This document shows, piece by piece, positions 5,840 to 14,397 of a stretch of DNA of 20,918 nucleotides; position 1 is the first letter of the stretch, and each line of letters starts with the position of its first letter. The stretch is from Prevotella sp. UBA3294. GTDB lineage: Bacteria > Bacteroidota > Bacteroidia > Bacteroidales > Bacteroidaceae. The stretch spans positions 1 to 20,918 of the forward strand of contig DETG01000004.1 in NCBI GenBank assembly GCA_002361535.1, given 5' to 3'. The translations under genes and the position numbers were made by a program. The notes under the pieces were generated by a model, which saw nothing but the letters and a program-made list of their open reading frames with translations, was not told the DNA's origin and ran no database searches.

Positions 5840-8281
5840 ATGAAAACGAACCGACTAACCCATTCCATGCGAATGTTCACGGCTGTTGCCGTGTTGATGA
5901 TATGTGCAACCCTTTGGGCCGACGTTACCCCTGGTAGCAATAGTGATCCGGAGTATTTCGATGAAGTATATAACGGTATCAAACTGAGGTATCAGGTTCA
6001 CAGCGATTTTGAAGGATATGTCAACGTCATGGGATTCGCCGATGCTGCAGGAAAGAATTTCGAAGGCGAACTCGTTATTCCTGCTACGATCACCCATGAG
6101 GGAAAGAGGTACACCATTTTTGACATCAGCGGATACGCTTTCTACTACAATGGCAAATTCTCCAGTGTAGTTATCAAGTCGGTACACAGAATCAACGAAT
6201 CGGCGTTCGATCATTTGGATAAGTTACAATCCGTGACGATCGAGTCTATCTACAAAATGAATTCAGGCTATTATCCGGAGGGTGGTATTAATAGGAATGC
6301 CTTCTTCGCCTGTAACAATCTTATGACGGTGACACTGCCCAGACAGCACAACAATGAAAACACTCCATATTTCATTCATCAAGATGCTTTCGTTAGTGGC
6401 AAAATCAAGTCGTTTACCGTCACTAACAGCAATCCAAGTCTGAAAGGTGCCTATTACTCTTCCAATGACGTCCTGTTCTTATACAGCGCAGACGGTCAGA
6501 GAATGCTCTATATGTATCCTGAAACCAAGACCCAAACATCCTACACCATTCCCTCCAACGTGACGTCTATGAGGTACGAATCAATGTCCTGGAACGGGAA
6601 CCTGAAGACAGTGGTGGTGCCAGAGGGCTTCACGGAGATTCCGTCAAGTGCTTTTAGAGGGTGTACGAATCTTGAAAACGTTACGCTTCCCAGGAGCTTG
6701 AAGAAAATCGACCAGAGTGCATTCAACCAGTGTTCCAGTCTGACAAGTATCAAGCTGCCCTATCAATTAGAGGAGATCAGAAGTGATGCTTTCTCGGGAA
6801 CAGCGTTGACCGACGTGGTGGTGAAGAATCCGACCGTTCCGATTTGCGATGGTGATGCCTTCGATGGCATTGAATCGCAGATCCACCTGTATGTGCCCGT
6901 GGGCTCTGACTATGCGCAGTGGGAACCGTGGAGCCGCATGACTATCACCGAGACCAACGACGTGTACGACAAGTATGGCGTCAGCGTGGCTGGGATCGAC
7001 GTGAACGAAGTCAACTACAATGACGTACTGGGCGACGGTACGGTGAAATTCAGACTCCCTAACATCCTGACGATGAACAATGCGACAATCTACGTTCCCG
7101 CCGGAAAGGACGGTATCGTGAACAGCGGCGTCGATGATCTCATCATCCAGCTCACTGGAACCAATAAGATCATAAGTCTTAACAACGATGCCCTCATCTT
7201 CGAAAAACCTACCACCCTCTCTGGAGATTTACTGTTCGCGATGGGCATGACCAGTCTGAAAGGCAGTTCGGTGTATTTGTTCAATAAGGCCACGCAGTTA
7301 GTGGGTTCAAAGGTGTTCGACATCAGTACCAACCTCACCGTCAGTGGTCTTAGCACCCTGATAGCGACTTCTATGTCGCAGATGGGAACGGTGAAGGGAC
7401 TAAGTATCGGTTCCGGCAATGAATTGATTGCCTTGCAAGATGGGCACACCATCACCTATGATGCCACAACAGGCTATTTCAAGGATAACGGACAGTACAT
7501 GACGGGCGAGAAGAGTCTCGGCATCGGAGTGTACTATCCGCTCTACTACAACGGCTATCAGCTGAGTTCGGTGAGCAGTCTGTTAACTGATGAATACGAT
7601 GTCATTGAAGAATATGACGAGGAGGTTCCCGGACTGCGGCTTCGCGGCACGCTGAACGCTACCAGCACAAAAACGCTCTTCCGCTCGGAGGCTGATAATC
7701 TGATCATCGAGCTGACGGGCGACAGTGAGCTGAATACCACTCAAGAGAATGTCACGATGAAGCTCAATGGTAACACGACGATCTGCGGCGAAGGGAAGCT
7801 GACGTTGAAGAACCAGAGTGGTACGGCTATCTGGATGAACGGTCCCTCCACACTCACACTGAAAGACATCGATTTCGACATGACGGCTCTGTTCTCCATC
7901 TATGGGAGCATTGGTACCACTGCGGATGACGATACGGAGTATCTTTCTACGGTGGTGATGGATGATGTGAGCGGCACGATGTACTCCCCACAAGGTGCTT
8001 CGTGCATCATCGATGTCAACAACCTTATCTGCAACGGCTGCTATTTCCTGAATCATGTTCAATTCAACAGTCAGCAGCACAGAGTGCCTGCCAGTCAGCT
8101 GCAAGTGGTAAGAGGGGAGGATCCCAACGCGGTGGTAACTGCTATCGGGGAGGCACCACATCAAGAGATCACGGTGAATGGCAAGGATGGGGTGTACTAC
8201 GACTTACAAGGTCGGCGCGTGATGACACCTGAACAAAAGGGTATCTATATCAGTAATGGACGCAAGGTGATCGTGAGGTGA
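5840..8281 (+). CDS. Secreted BspA-like leucine-rich-repeat protein
   Basis: 813 residues. A signal peptide covers about residues 8-27. Residues ~95-370 hold LRR_5/BspA-type repeats, seen in phrases such as 'IPSSAFRGCTNLENVTLP' and 'IDQSAFNQCSSLTSIKLP'. Residues ~380-690 carry two related beta-rich modules, each with a 'D(D/N)LII(Q/E)LTG' core (431-440 and 619-627), resembling beta-helix carbohydrate-binding modules; that resemblance is tentative. The tail 785-813 ('YYDLQGRRV...GIYISNGRKVIVR') is the short C-terminal pattern common on exported Prevotella proteins and probably related to type IX sorting domains. BspA-like proteins bind host matrix proteins or other bacteria at the surface, so adhesion is the likely but unproven role. 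It has its own promoter, divergent from mntP. Confidence 0.82.
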   Translation: MKTNRLTHSMRMFTAVAVLMICATLWADVTPGSNSDPEYFDEVYNGIKLRYQVHSDFEGYVNVMGFADAAGKNFEGELVIPATITHEGKRYTIFDISGYAFYYNGKFSSVVIKSVHRINESAFDHLDKLQSVTIESIYKMNSGYYPEGGINRNAFFACNNLMTVTLPRQHNNENTPYFIHQDAFVSGKIKSFTVTNSNPSLKGAYYSSNDVLFLYSADGQRMLYMYPETKTQTSYTIPSNVTSMRYESMSWNGNLKTVVVPEGFTEIPSSAFRGCTNLENVTLPRSLKKIDQSAFNQCSSLTSIKLPYQLEEIRSDAFSGTALTDVVVKNPTVPICDGDAFDGIESQIHLYVPVGSDYAQWEPWSRMTITETNDVYDKYGVSVAGIDVNEVNYNDVLGDGTVKFRLPNILTMNNATIYVPAGKDGIVNSGVDDLIIQLTGTNKIISLNNDALIFEKPTTLSGDLLFAMGMTSLKGSSVYLFNKATQLVGSKVFDISTNLTVSGLSTLIATSMSQMGTVKGLSIGSGNELIALQDGHTITYDATTGYFKDNGQYMTGEKSLGIGVYYPLYYNGYQLSSVSSLLTDEYDVIEEYDEEVPGLRLRGTLNATSTKTLFRSEADNLIIELTGDSELNTTQENVTMKLNGNTTICGEGKLTLKNQSGTAIWMNGPSTLTLKDIDFDMTALFSIYGSIGTTADDDTEYLSTVVMDDVSGTMYSPQGASCIIDVNNLICNGCYFLNHVQFNSQQHRVPASQLQVVRGEDPNAVVTAIGEAPHQEITVNGKDGVYYDLQGRRVMTPEQKGIYISNGRKVIVR

Positions 8282-8306
8282 TTTCCCCTCCAAAAGAGCA
8301 GGAAAA

Positions 8307-8490
8307 GTGCAAGACTGTTGCACGAAGTGTGCAAGGCTTTTGCACTAAGTATGCAGACCCTTTGCACAAGTTGTGCAAAGGCTCTGCACAATCTGTGCAG
8401 AACCGTTGCTCATATTATGCACAACTTGTGCAGATTTGTTACTCATATTTTGCACAACTTGTGCAGATTTGTTGTTCGTATTGTGCACAA
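8307..8490. repeat. Array of TGCACAA/TTGTGCA palindromes
   Basis: About eight palindromes follow one another after the LRR gene stop: 8307-8323, 8318-8334, 8341-8355, 8361-8379 (9-bp perfect arms), 8385-8399, 8418-8432, 8451-8465 and 8481-8490. The core is TGCACAA-N-TTGTGCA. The last units repeat every 33 bases together with a GATTTGTT spacer. Short frames crossing the array are products of the repeat and are not called as genes. Confidence 0.85.
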
Positions 8491-8501
8491 ACTTACAGTA
8501 C

Positions 8502-8548
8502 AAAAACACCAGCAGCTATATGCCTCTTGATGGGAGCATATAGCTGCT
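8502..8548 (-). terminator. Terminator for the C10 protease gene
   Basis: A 13-bp perfect stem (8511-8523 with 8536-8548; AGCAGCTATATGC and its complement) has a 12-base loop. On the minus strand it is followed by GGTGTTTTTG. It lies about 120 bases after the protease stop codon. The stem may also act on the plus strand, but no T-run follows there. Confidence 0.65.
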
Positions 8549-8594
8549 GATGGTATAGACGGGCTCTTGTGAAGAGAAGTTTACATAGTCAATT

Positions 8595-8682
8595 ACTTAA
8601 TCACGACCTTGAACTTCGTTCGAACTCGTTCACGCTCGGGAGTGTAAACAAACTTGCACTTCTCTCACTTAATCACGACCTT
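8595..8682 (-). repeat. Duplicated C-terminal coding scrap flanking a 56-bp insert
   Basis: The 16-base text ACTTAATCACGACCTT occurs at 8595-8610 and again at 8667-8682, where it encodes the last residues (KVVIK) of the protease. The outer copy in minus-strand frame also reads F-K-V-V-I-K followed by TAA. The frame between the copies stays open and reads 'FVYTPERERVRTKFKVVIK' before that stop. It looks like a remnant of a second gene tail or a small inserted repeat. Confidence 0.6.
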
Positions 8683-11600
8683 CTGTCTGTTCATGATATA
8701 CACACCCTTTGCCTTCGGTTTGCTGTTGAGCTTCTTACCATCCAACGAATACCACTGTTTTGTACCGCTTTGGACTCCTACTCCATCCAGACCGGTAACA
8801 ATGCCGTTTCCAAGGATGGTGATGGTTGACTCCTGTAAGTCAGTGCTATGACTAACTGCATTCACATCAGAGATAGCGATGTTCTTCAGCAGCAATGGGT
8901 ATTCGCCAGCATTGAGTTCTGGATTAACATGGATGGTTACCAATGCCACCTCGCCATCATTGCCGCTGATAGAAGAACCATTGGTGGAAGCTGCCAGTAC
9001 GCGCAGAGAGCCATCCTGCTGAATCACAGCATCGAAGCTGTTGGTCTTCCGTGAGTTGGTACGTTCTGTACTCAGACTAACCTCGGCAAATCCATCCGCA
9101 TCGGTTACAAATGTCATACCATCTGGCAGATAGAGATCGAATTCAAAGCCTTCAGCCTCAACAGCATTCTTCATCTTCACCGACAAGGTGACTTCCGACT
9201 GTCCCTGAACGCTAACAGGTTCTATATAGAGATAGTTCTCATTGGCAGGAGTTCCACTCAGCATCATATACGGTCTTGCCCCTGCGGTATTTGTTGGCTT
9301 CGTCACAGAGCCATATAAGATAAGGTGTGCGATAGCGGTGAGGTCGCCCACATCAATCTTGTTGTCCGTATTGGCATCAGCAGCCTTCTGGTGGAACTTT
9401 TCTGGCGTGCGGTTCAACAGGTGGTGTGCTGTTGCGGTGAAGTCAGCCACATCTACCTTCTTGTCAATGTTTGCATCACCAATAGTATAGGTATTTACCT
9501 TGATGGTACTTGTCGTTATCGGTGAGGAATGGCTCGTTGCGTTCTCGTCAGAGATGGCGATGTTCTTAAAGCATACTGTATAATCACCTTCAATCATATC
9601 ATCGGCTAAGGCCACTTTCACCTGAACAACCTCACCATCATTACCGCTGATGGCAGAGCCGTTGGTGGATGCAGCAAGTACACGTAGTGAACCGTCAGCA
9701 TTGAATACCGCATCGAAGCTGTTGGTCTTACGAGCTGTCGTTCGCTCCGTACTCAGCGTCACCTCAGGGAATCCATCCTCATCCTCCACCACTGTAATAC
9801 CTTCAGGCAAATACATATCGAACTCGAATCCCTCTGCCACCACCGCATTCTTCATCTTCACGGACAGCACTGCCTCTGTACCGCTCAGCACCTCCATGTC
9901 GTTCATGTAGATGGTGTTGTCGTAGTTAGGCACTTCGGTGGAGGTAATGGTGATATTGACATCCATCTTTTCAACAGTGCTATTGGCTACATCATATTTG
10001 TATGTGATTCTTTTGGGGATTGATGTGGTTGAGAACAAGAGTGTTCCGTTTACCACTGTTGGAACTACACTAACGTTATCCACTTTAAATTCTGAAACTC
10101 TGGAGATGTCAAAGTTTGTTGGTAACGAAATGTTGTACAAATTGGAACCGGTTGATAATGCAGATAAGCTGTGGTAGCATCCCAATGATGTCAAATTTGG
10201 ATTATCTGACAAGTCCAAACTCGCATGCTCATAATAACCGCAATGCAAATTTCTCAATGCCGTACACCCCGACAAGTTTAGGCACGTCAGCTGATTGTTG
10301 TCGCAATATAAACTTTCAAGTGCTATGTTCTTTGACACATCAAGGCTCGTAAGAAGGTTGTGGGAACAACCCAGTTGTGTAATTGCAGTGTTCTTAGACA
10401 CGTCAAGGCCTGTCAACTGATTATTAAAGCAATACAATTCAGTTATTGCAGTATTTTTTGACACATCAAGGTTTGTCAGCTGATTTTTGTGGCAATACAA
10501 TTCGATAATTGCTGTGTTCATGGACACATCAAGGCTCGTCAACTGATTGTCGTGACACCATAACCTATTCAGTTCTGTATTCTTCGACACGTTAAGGCTC
10601 GTCAGATTGTTTCTATTGCAGTACAATTGTTTTATTGCAGTGTTCTTAGACAAATCAAGGCTTGTCAGTTTGTTGTTTTGGCAGCCTAATGAATCTGATA
10701 AAGCAATGTTTTTAGACACGTCAAGGCTCGTCAATTTATTCGAAGAACAACCTAATGAAGTAAGTGCTGTATTATTAGTCACATCAAGAACAGTCAGTCG
10801 ATTTGCGCAGCAATTCAGATGAGTCAACATTGTATTCTTGGATACATCAAGGCTGGACAACCCGTTATAATGACAGTCAAAATACTCAAGTTCCGTATTC
10901 TTTGTTACATCAATACTGTTTATGCTCCAATTATATCCACAGTCCAAATATGTCAATGCTGTGTTATGGGTTACGTCAAGGCTGGTCAACCTATTAGAAT
11001 GACAATCCAAATGAGTAAGAGCCGTGTTTCGAGTCACGTCAAGGCTGGTTATCTCATTATTCCCGCACTTTAGGGTCGTCAAACAATTGAAGAATTCAAT
11101 GCCTTTTAGACTTGCTATTTTATTTGTCCAATAATCATTATTGCTGACACTTACATCAATAGACTTGATTGACAACAGCTTCTCATCACTAATCGTTCCT
11201 CCTTCTGCCACACCTGTGAGATTTGAGATATATGCACGGAAGGTGTCATCTGGGAAATTGGTGGCATTAAGGATAACGCCATTGCTAGATTGCACATCGT
11301 CTGTAATTAGCAATTTGATGTAGCCTACATATAACACATTGTTATTTGAGTCAACAATCTCCACTTTGATGAGCGGTTCATGGTCAATTGCCTCACGAGT
11401 TGCAGGTACTTGTTCAAGGGATGAACCATTCTCATTGTATCTTATAGATTGAGGAGTCAGAATCACTTGCTCATAGCCAAAGTCTGCGGTTGCATTTACT
11501 TTGGGCTCGATTGATATATGACGAGACTCACCTGTAGCGTGATTACCATCCTCATAGTCAACAACAGAGAACGCATACCTCAGTCCTAAACTCTTAAAGG

Positions 11601-13737
11601 TTGCAGCATCCATTACCTGACTATATTCAGTCCACTTTGACTTTTTCCCAATATATGTAACGTGTGTTTCAATAAATGGCAGGATATCAAGAGTCTTGTT
11701 ATAAGGAATAGAGTGAGTAAAGTCGGCATCGATAGCCTGATTAGCATTTTTGTACATTGTTCCTGCATTCTCATTTCTCTTGGATGGCCAATTCTCATCT
11801 GTGGTCAAACAATCCAACACTTTGCTCTCTGGCTTGTTGTCCACAATACCATTAATGAGTAAAAATGCGTGAATGACGGGAGCCTTTTCTGATGTAATGG
11901 TAGGCTCGCCTTCTTTCGTTAGCTGAAGAGATATGAAATTAACAGAATCTTTATAAGTCTCTTCATCAACTCTGTCGAAATAGTACCATAGATCTTCTAC
12001 GTATTTCCCCCAGTCAGATAACTTGAAAGGAACTATCAGCACACCACCTTCCACATTGTATTTACTACCATCGCGGTCAATAGGACTGGCAAAATTATCA
12101 GCCATGCTATTCTCATAACCTGTATTCTTCATTTCTATCTTTCCGGTAGCAATCTTTGTTGATGTACTAAAGTCTATAGTATAGCCGTTCGGCGAGAAAG
12201 AGGCAGGGCTCACTTGGTAAGTTGCTGTAACAGCTGGTACGATCTTAGCGGTCTTTAAGGCTGCAAATTTTGAAATAAAGTCACGATAGAGAGGCAGCAT
12301 GGTTCCTTCAATAGGTTCACCTGGATATTCGTAACCACTCATGGTCGCAGGATCCCACTGCAAAGCGGGGAAAGTTGCTATAGGAGCATTCCCACCATCA
12401 TCGAAGCGCCAGCCAAGACCTTCCAGTTTCTTACCCTTATTATCAATATAGTAATAAGCCTCTTTCTTAGAGTTAACATCTTTAGCATAGATTACCGGCT
12501 GATAATATAGAGCTGGAACTTCAAAAGATTGTAATCCATTTTCAAATATAGGTGTCAAAGTGATCGTATTATCGATGGCTGGTTCTGCCCCAATCATTGC
12601 CTGTTGACTACTATTGTAGCCACCTGATGACCCACCAGTACCTTGGTCTTGTGGAGTGAGGTCGGACAGAAGGAAATAGGTGTCGCAATAGCCGCCCCAT
12701 CCCCAGTTGATGTGGTAGTAACCATCACTGTCGTAGCCATCGCATACAAAGGCATGACCACCACCTGATGAGGTTACACCACTATAGAAAACAGGACGAT
12801 GGTTTGAAAGTTCATTGTAGATCAGGTTATCCCAACTATCATTTGTATAGTTATCACGGCTTACCAACTGAGTGTTGTCACTATAACCAAAATATGTTTT
12901 CAATGCTTCGGGCACATCTTCAGAATAAGCACCCGACCCACCATTCTCACCATTGGCATAGTTCATGGATACCGATGCACCGCAATAGAACATCAAGTCA
13001 GCAACAGCCTTCTTCTGGGTTGCAGTTTCAGAGCCAGTATAGTTTGTGAGCATATTATTCCAATCGATGACAGAACCTGCAGGAACTGCAGCTACAGAAA
13101 TCTGCTGTGCTCCTGCTTCGGAGTTCCATTTTGACCTACATGTATAGGCTGGAATAGTAGCGGATATCTGACTGACAGAACGGTTTCGATGGTAATACAT
13201 AATCTGTGCCATGGCTGTTGCTACACAACCAGTCACGCTCTTTCCGTATGTAAAGAAATCAGGGCAGCTCTGGTTATATGGATCATCTTGGTCCCAAGTT
13301 GTCGTCATCAAAGGTGATATGGCCGCATGGGTGGAAGTGATTGGAGTACTGCCTTTAATTCCTTGTTCCTGGATATAACTAATCTGCTTGTCATAACTAT
13401 CCAACCAGGCTTTCAGATTGGCAGGCATGGCTTCAATCAGAACCGTGCCACGACTGGAATAGCCTAAGATGGCAGGAACCTGATCATCGGCTGATGCAAT
13501 GACAAAACCTTCGTTATTCCCAACGTTGAACACAAAGTAGTTCTTTGAGGTGGTGCCCTTTGACGAAATGTCGTGCAAAGCCGACTTTGCCACCGTTTTC
13601 CCTTTCTTCTTCAGGAAATCCATTACATTCTGCTGAGCCTGCTGGGATGTGATGGGAGAAGCAAATGCCGTTCCAAGTGGAATGACACTGCTCAGAATCC
13701 AAAGGATCAGCATGGTGAAGGTGATTCTCTGTTTCAT
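8665..13737 (-). CDS. Secreted C10 cysteine protease with LRR array and cohesin-like/dockerin/cohesin-like domains
   Basis: 1690 residues. Residues 1-27 are a signal peptide and ~28-135 a C10-type propeptide ('FVIASADDQVPAILGYS'). The peptidase C10 (streptopain/interpain) domain spans ~140-385, with Gln150 (oxyanion), Cys171 in 'VTGCVATAMAQ', His328 in 'GGGHAFVCDGY' and 'HINWGWGG' at 342-349, so it looks catalytically complete. Residues ~390-815 are unassigned. About 14-15 leucine-rich repeats of 21 residues fill 886-1190, with a cysteine at one fixed position. Two near-duplicate cohesin-like beta domains (~1274-1415 and ~1500-1640) flank a dockerin type I pair (1418-1477) with intact calcium loops. 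The tail 1662-1690 is a short sorting-like sequence. Family members are secreted and cleave host or competing-microbe proteins. A terminator follows at 8502-8548 and a structured leader precedes it. The order of domains is unusual; the catalytic call is firm. Confidence 0.88.
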   Translation of the reverse strand: MKQRITFTMLILWILSSVIPLGTAFASPITSQQAQQNVMDFLKKKGKTVAKSALHDISSKGTTSKNYFVFNVGNNEGFVIASADDQVPAILGYSSRGTVLIEAMPANLKAWLDSYDKQISYIQEQGIKGSTPITSTHAAISPLMTTTWDQDDPYNQSCPDFFTYGKSVTGCVATAMAQIMYYHRNRSVSQISATIPAYTCRSKWNSEAGAQQISVAAVPAGSVIDWNNMLTNYTGSETATQKKAVADLMFYCGASVSMNYANGENGGSGAYSEDVPEALKTYFGYSDNTQLVSRDNYTNDSWDNLIYNELSNHRPVFYSGVTSSGGGHAFVCDGYDSDGYYHINWGWGGYCDTYFLLSDLTPQDQGTGGSSGGYNSSQQAMIGAEPAIDNTITLTPIFENGLQSFEVPALYYQPVIYAKDVNSKKEAYYYIDNKGKKLEGLGWRFDDGGNAPIATFPALQWDPATMSGYEYPGEPIEGTMLPLYRDFISKFAALKTAKIVPAVTATYQVSPASFSPNGYTIDFSTSTKIATGKIEMKNTGYENSMADNFASPIDRDGSKYNVEGGVLIVPFKLSDWGKYVEDLWYYFDRVDEETYKDSVNFISLQLTKEGEPTITSEKAPVIHAFLLINGIVDNKPESKVLDCLTTDENWPSKRNENAGTMYKNANQAIDADFTHSIPYNKTLDILPFIETHVTYIGKKSKWTEYSQVMDAATFKSLGLRYAFSVVDYEDGNHATGESRHISIEPKVNATADFGYEQVILTPQSIRYNENGSSLEQVPATREAIDHEPLIKVEIVDSNNNVLYVGYIKLLITDDVQSSNGVILNATNFPDDTFRAYISNLTGVAEGGTISDEKLLSIKSIDVSVSNNDYWTNKIASLKGIEFFNCLTTLKCGNNEITSLDVTRNTALTHLDCHSNRLTSLDVTHNTALTYLDCGYNWSINSIDVTKNTELEYFDCHYNGLSSLDVSKNTMLTHLNCCANRLTVLDVTNNTALTSLGCSSNKLTSLDVSKNIALSDSLGCQNNKLTSLDLSKNTAIKQLYCNRNNLTSLNVSKNTELNRLWCHDNQLTSLDVSMNTAIIELYCHKNQLTNLDVSKNTAITELYCFNNQLTGLDVSKNTAITQLGCSHNLLTSLDVSKNIALESLYCDNNQLTCLNLSGCTALRNLHCGYYEHASLDLSDNPNLTSLGCYHSLSALSTGSNLYNISLPTNFDISRVSEFKVDNVSVVPTVVNGTLLFSTTSIPKRITYKYDVANSTVEKMDVNITITSTEVPNYDNTIYMNDMEVLSGTEAVLSVKMKNAVVAEGFEFDMYLPEGITVVEDEDGFPEVTLSTERTTARKTNSFDAVFNADGSLRVLAASTNGSAISGNDGEVVQVKVALADDMIEGDYTVCFKNIAISDENATSHSSPITTSTIKVNTYTIGDANIDKKVDVADFTATAHHLLNRTPEKFHQKAADANTDNKIDVGDLTAIAHLILYGSVTKPTNTAGARPYMMLSGTPANENYLYIEPVSVQGQSEVTLSVKMKNAVEAEGFEFDLYLPDGMTFVTDADGFAEVSLSTERTNSRKTNSFDAVIQQDGSLRVLAASTNGSSISGNDGEVALVTIHVNPELNAGEYPLLLKNIAISDVNAVSHSTDLQESTITILGNGIVTGLDGVGVQSGTKQWYSLDGKKLNSKPKAKGVYIMNRQKVVIK
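9307..9486 (-). other. Dockerin type I calcium-binding repeat pair (within the protease gene)
   Basis: Residues 1418-1477 hold two copies of the dockerin pattern D-x-N-x-D-x-x-(I/V)-D-x-x-D. The residues are D1421, N1423, D1425, D1429, D1432 and D1454, N1456, D1458, D1462, D1465, each followed by a hydrophobic helix (TATAHHLL, TAIAHLIL). All ligand positions are present. It lies between two cohesin-like domains. Confidence 0.75.
10177..11082 (-). repeat. 63-bp tandem repeats encoding the LRR array
   Basis: The DNA repeats every 63 bases, with texts such as GACACATCAAGG and GTCAGCTGATT recurring, encoding 'LTSLDVSKNTAxTxLxC..N' units. One unit is 21 codons, so recombination between units would keep the frame. 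The central units are most alike and the outer ones more diverged. Confidence 0.85.
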
Positions 13738-13776
13738 AATCTTGAGCTTTGATTGACTAAGATACGCCTATAGACA

Positions 13777-13903
13777 CCCAGATTCGGCAGAAAAAGTCTC
13801 GGTTATATAAACGCGAAAGACGTGGGAGTCTCTACTTCTCGCTTATCCCACATCTGGGCTCTCGCATTGCCTTGCATCAGGATAAGCAACTCGAGTTAGC
13901 CCA
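13777..13903 (-). promoter_or_regulatory. Structured 5' leader of the C10 protease gene with competing stems
   Basis: On the minus strand AGCCCAGAT (13860-13852) can pair upstream with TGGGCT (13898-13903) or downstream with ATCTGGG (13777-13783); the two pairings share bases and exclude each other. The upstream stem is extended by CTCG/CGAG and TGC/GCA. The downstream stem encloses a GTGGGA/TCCCAC hairpin (13822-13827 with 13846-13851). This resembles an attenuator or riboswitch layout; no known class was recognised and function is unproven. Confidence 0.45.
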
Positions 13904-13929
13904 CGCCATGATACATTATACAGATTGTC

Positions 13930-13937
13930 CAAAATTA
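13930..13937 (-). promoter_or_regulatory. -7 promoter box for the C10 protease gene
   Basis: On the minus strand this reads TAATTTTG, a full match to TAnnTTTG. The expected -33 region has only GGTG about 18 bases upstream. Transcription would start near 13922, giving a leader of about 185 bases that contains the competing stems. Confidence 0.45.
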
Positions 13938-13941
13938 GATG

Positions 13942-14340
13942 AACAGGGTATAATACACCTAACGCGGACGTTTCGGTTGCGCTTCTTCCGATGCTTGAAT
14001 TTGCGAGATTCAGATGTAGAAGATAACGTTCGTAAACGTCCTATTCCAACGAAAATACGACCAGTCAGCCTATGAGGTCAACTGATACGATGCAAAAATA
14101 ATGAATAATCCTGTAACTGCCAAAGAAATCTGAAGAAAAGTGATGCGAAAGGTAACCAAATGATTGGTTAGATGATCTGTTTGCGCACCCAAGGATTTGT
14201 TTGATTCTGAATTAGATTTTGTTGGATTTGCTTTTCCCCGTAGGCAGCGACCGTTGGTTCTTGCGGTAGGCGACAAAGAATTCGTCAAATTTGTCTAATT
14301 CGTAGAGAAGAAAACGAACATGGATGGCACGGATCCAACG
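13942..14340. other. Non-coding stretch between the protease leader and the symporter terminator
   Basis: No convincing gene is present. Short frames on either strand have no recognisable motif and atypical composition. There is an 8-base inverted repeat, GGACGTTT at 13966-13973 with AAACGTCC at 14034-14041, and an intergenic repeat at 14288-14308. Confidence 0.5.
14288..14308 (-). repeat. Dispersed 'CTCTACGAATTAGACAAAT' repeat, copy 1
   Basis: This 21-base segment is an exact reverse complement of 18629-18649. It lies just after the symporter terminator on the minus strand. A related, diverged copy lies beyond the other end of the symporter gene at 15797-15824. Confidence 0.75.
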
Positions 14341-14343
14341 GAT

Positions 14344-14377
14344 AAAAAAGGACGAAACGGGTCTCCGTCTCGTCCTT
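14344..14377 (-). terminator. Rho-independent terminator of the symporter gene
   Basis: On the minus strand, AAGGACGAGACGG pairs with CCGTTTCGTCCTT (13-bp stem with one G-T pair) around a 4-base loop and runs into TTTTTT. It lies 20 bases after the stop codon. Confidence 0.85.
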
Positions 14378-14397
14378 ATGGTAATAAATTCTTGTAT

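Noticed and set aside
7583..8164. 193-codon frame opposite the LRR gene
   Set aside because: Antisense shadow; composition and lack of motifs do not support a gene.
8278..8550. Open frame of 90 codons with cysteine-rich repeats
   Set aside because: It translates the palindrome array; the apparent peptide repeats come from DNA repeats and it overlaps the end of the LRR gene without its own start signals.
13872..14075. 67-codon frame upstream of the protease gene
   Set aside because: Overlaps the leader and promoter candidates, no motif, and unusual arginine-rich composition; more likely non-coding.
14070..14288. 72-codon minus-strand frame after the symporter
   Set aside because: It contains a hydrophobic end but lacks a promoter, a plausible start context or any known family pattern.
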